The notes below the pieces were generated by a model. That model was given only the letters and a program-made list of their open reading frames with translations, made no database searches and was not told where the DNA came from. Positions 1 through 14,088 of a stretch of DNA of 14,088 bases are shown here, piece after piece. Origin of the DNA: Baffinella frigidus (lineage: Eukaryota > Cryptophyceae > Cryptomonadales > Baffinellaceae); assembly GCA_026770585.1 (NCBI GenBank), contig MU646533.1, positions 403,825-417,912 of the forward strand, given 5' to 3'. Both the position numbers and the translations under genes were made by a program. The stretch's first letter is position 1. Every line of letters starts with the position of its first letter.

Positions 1-45
1 TTGGGGTTTGGGGTTTGGGGTTTGGGGTTTGGGGTTGGGGGTTAC
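1..45. repeat. TTTGGGG telomere-like tract
   Basis: Perfect to near-perfect TTTGGGG heptamers on +. It runs up to a partial copy of the exon 13 3' end. Confidence 0.9.
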
Positions 46-100
46 CTCGTCAACCGCGTCGTGGACGCAGCGGCGGCGCAGCACGATGATGTTGGGCGCG
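42..100 (-). pseudogene. Exon 13 echo (3' half, with donor)
   Basis: In sense it reads NIIVLRRRCVHDAVDE followed by GTAACC, a near copy of the end of exon 13 including a GT donor, with Leu to Arg and Asp to Val changes. It has no acceptor, and its 5' side runs into TTTATTCAGGG repeats. It is interpreted as a locally duplicated exon fragment, not as part of the main transcript. Confidence 0.8.
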
Positions 101-111
101 GGGTTCGGGCT

Positions 112-182
112 CAGGGTTTATTCAGGGTTTCCCTTAAGTGTTTATTCAGGGTTTCCCTGTAGGGTTTATTCAGGGTTTAGGG
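112..182. repeat. GTTTATTCAGGGTTT minisatellite
   Basis: Four units of GGGTTTATTCAGGGTTT-type sequence with short spacers (CCCTTAAGT, CCCTGTAG), between the exon 13 donor side and the echo at 42-100. Confidence 0.75.
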
Positions 183-224
183 TCGCCCATCAGCGCCAAC
201 AGTTTTCCCGAGAATGGAATTCAC

Positions 225-12638
<12,414 letters not shown>

Positions 12639-12654
12639 CTGCGGGGGGGTTGTG

Positions 12655-12795
12655 GTCAGGGTTTTGGGTTTTGGGTTTTGGGTTTTGGGTTTTGGGTTGG
12701 CGGGTGAGGGGTTCGGGGTTCGGGGTTTGGGGTTTGGGGTTTGGGGTTATGGTTTTGGGGTTTGGGGTTTAAGGTTTTTTTTTTTGGGGGGGGGC
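12655..12795. repeat. TTTTGGG/TTTGGGG tract ending in poly(T)/poly(G)
   Basis: TTTTGGG, TTCGGGG and TTTGGGG heptamers followed by TTTTTTTTTTT and GGGGGGGGG, just upstream in gene sense of the exon 1 acceptor. Confidence 0.9.
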
Positions 12796-12800
12796 GGTGC

Positions 12801-12828
12801 GCTGCAGATCCATCTCGGGAACGTCTCC
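12801..12828 (-). CDS. COPG: Possible gamma-COP micro-exon upstream of exon 1
   Basis: In sense direction an AG precedes G-GAG-ACG-TTC, giving GETF as in the family's NQGE(S/T)F, the residues expected just before exon 1. Reading on to AGC, with a GC donor (GCACCG), leaves phase 0, as exon 1 requires. It would add four extra residues compared with relatives, and the upstream exon is not seen, so this is only a candidate. Confidence 0.25.
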
Positions 12829-13380
12829 CTCTCTAAACCCTAAACCCTAAACCCCTAACCATTAATCGCTAGCCTGCCTGTCTGCATCTCTGTCTTGCGC
12901 GCGCGCTCCATGACTGCAGAAACTGGGCAACTGAGCTGGTTTTAGGTTTTAGGTTTTGGGGTTTGGGGTTTGGGGTTTCAGGCTTAGGGTTTCGGGCGTA
13001 GGGTTTAGTATTTGCAAACAGGCTGCAAAGCATCACGCGCGCAATTCTCCAAAAGATTACCAAAAATTTCACCTCCATAAACCATAAACCATAAACGATA
13101 AACCATAGGCCGATTCCTGGCATAGACTACCACCTTGACTATTCACCTCTCCTTCGATTCCTCCCAGCCATTCCCACGATTATTCACCTCCATAAACCAT
13201 ACGCCATAAACCGTAAGCTGGTCCCCCCCAGAGATAGCCACGATTATTTCCCCTGCACCATGAACCATAAACTGAGTCGTGCCAGAGCGTACTACCAATA
13301 CTATCCACCTCCCCGGTCGATTCCTGCAAGACAACAGCACGACCATCCATCTCTTAGCTGGGTTTAGGGTTTAGGGTGTA
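12829..13380. repeat. Upstream intron: mixed repeats, CATAAACCATAAAC units
   Basis: CCCTAAA units at 12831-12860, a unique GC-rich stretch to about 12935, TTTGGGG heptamers to about 12975, and from about 13060 dispersed ACCTCCATAAACCATAAAC units at 13067-13100, 13186-13210 and 13256-13272. These are interleaved with CACGATTATT and GATTCCT repeats. No exon of gamma-COP could be recognised here. Confidence 0.65.
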
Positions 13381-13397
13381 GGGTTTGAATCCTAAAC

Positions 13398-13421
13398 GCC
13401 TCCCTCGGGCCCGAGGGAGGC
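13398..13421. repeat. Perfect 24-bp palindrome
   Basis: GCCTCCCTCGGG followed directly by its reverse complement, with no loop. A related but decayed block follows about 90 bp later (TCTGGGGGAGGCTTGGGTGCAGGGCCTGAACC against TTCAGGGCCTGAACC), so the region is partly duplicated. Confidence 0.85.
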
Positions 13422-13439
13422 CTTCTTCAGGGCCTGAAC

Positions 13440-13740
13440 CAAGCCCAAACCCCAAACCCTGTCCGGCAACCCTAAACCCTGACCCATCCTCTGGGGGAGG
13501 CTTGGGTGCAGGGCCTGAACCAACCCCAACCCTCAAAACCCTGAACCCTCCCCGGGAACACTTACCTCTAAACCCTCCTCTGCTGTCCGCCGCCTCCAGA
13601 CACACCGGGGTGTGGTTCCACTCCCAAACCCTACACCCCTCAACCCTCAACACTACAATCCTGCAACCCTACACCCAACATCCATACTCCCTGAACCCCT
13701 CGACCTTGAACCCCCTCTATAACATGCACCAAATCACCCC
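13440..13740. repeat. CCCTAAACCC/CCCTGAACC field, C-rich on +
   Basis: Degenerate CCCTAAA, CCCTGAA, CCCTCAA, CCCTACA units. This is the largest block with the C-rich strand on +, i.e. opposite to most other tracts. Confidence 0.8.
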
Positions 13741-13773
13741 CCGAAACCGGCCACCACAGAGGGTACGGGTGGG

Positions 13774-13857
13774 ATTCCAAAATCCGAATCCGGAATTCCA
13801 AAATCCGAATCCGGGATTCCAAAATCCGAATCCGGAATTCCAAAATCCGAATCCGCA
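13774..13857. repeat. 21-bp tandem repeat ATTCCAAAATCCGAATCCGG
   Basis: Four units at exact 21-bp spacing (13774, 13795, 13816, 13837), alternating GGAATTCC and GGGATTCC at the junction. The 21-bp period keeps frames open on both strands without indicating a gene. Confidence 0.95.
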
Positions 13858-13942
13858 AACCCTTCGGGTCCTCATCCCGAAACCGTCATGGTCAAGGCCG
13901 TGCCGACGCAAGGGGGGGGTAGGAGGCTCCCCCATCTCCGCC

Positions 13943-14088
13943 ATAGTGCGGTGTGCAGATAAGTCTGCCACAAAATAATAATGAAATAATTGGCAAACGG
14001 TGACGATTCGGTACATTTTTTACATACGAATATTGCATTGCTGTTATTGCATTATTTTCGCAGCCAACTTCTCAGCACACCGCCCTAC
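13943..14088. mobile_element. Inverted-repeat element at the window edge
   Basis: GTGCGGTGTGCAGATAAGTC at the left pairs imperfectly with the reverse complement of the right end (GTAGGGCGGTGTGCTGAGAA). Pairing continues inward to AAAATAAT. The interior is AT-rich and non-coding. The right boundary coincides with the end of the window, so the full extent is unknown. Confidence 0.65.

Noticed and set aside
13385-13978. 197-codon + strand proline-rich frame
   Set aside because: Made of CCCTAAACCC-type repeats, the 21-bp tandem repeat and part of a terminal element; no domain.

Overview
This is a nuclear, intron-rich stretch of a eukaryotic genome. One conserved gene runs through it on the minus strand: the middle of the gamma subunit of the COPI coatomer (gamma-COP, COPG/Sec21). 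Thirteen exons can be placed between 12638 and 225. Their splice phases agree at every junction, and together they give 1,380 nt (460 codons) of uninterrupted gamma-COP sequence. The N-terminal exons lie beyond 14088, apart from a doubtful 28-nt micro-exon at 12801-12828. The rest of the solenoid and the C-terminal appendage domain lie beyond position 1. No other gene, tRNA, rRNA or CRISPR array was recognised.

The twelve complete introns total about 11.0 kb, roughly eight times the coding length. They are filled with four kinds of material. (1) Long tracts of telomere-like heptamers: TTTAGGG and the variants TTTGGGG, TTTCGGG, TTTTGGG, TGTAGGG and TCTAGGG. The G-rich strand is mostly on +, so the pre-mRNA is mostly C-rich. 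(2) About twenty-five partial, decayed copies of the gene's own exons ('exon echoes'), nearly always next to the exon they came from and often carrying one of its splice sites. (3) Small non-coding inverted-repeat elements (MITE-like): a three-copy family of about 136 bp, a three-copy family of about 120 bp, and several single elements. Several of them sit inside exon echoes. (4) Micro- and minisatellites: (TA)n, (CTAT)n, an 11-bp ATATCAGGC-type repeat, a 32-bp repeat, CAG/CAA triplets and others.

Layout in gene order, from high to low coordinate: 12639-14088 is upstream intron with telomere-like repeats, a 21-bp tandem repeat and a terminal inverted-repeat element. Exons 1-5 lie at 12638-9708, exons 6-8 at 8503-6360, exons 9-10 at 5348-4178, exons 11-13 at 2922-225. 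Two of the thirteen donors are GC rather than GT.

The organism is probably a microalga or related protist. TTTAGGG is the telomere repeat of plants, green algae, cryptophytes and dinoflagellates, and the protein reads more like plant gamma-COP than animal. Exons are GC-rich at third positions, and introns are long and repeat-bloated. A prasinophyte-type green alga with a large genome would fit, but the window alone does not decide between these lineages.
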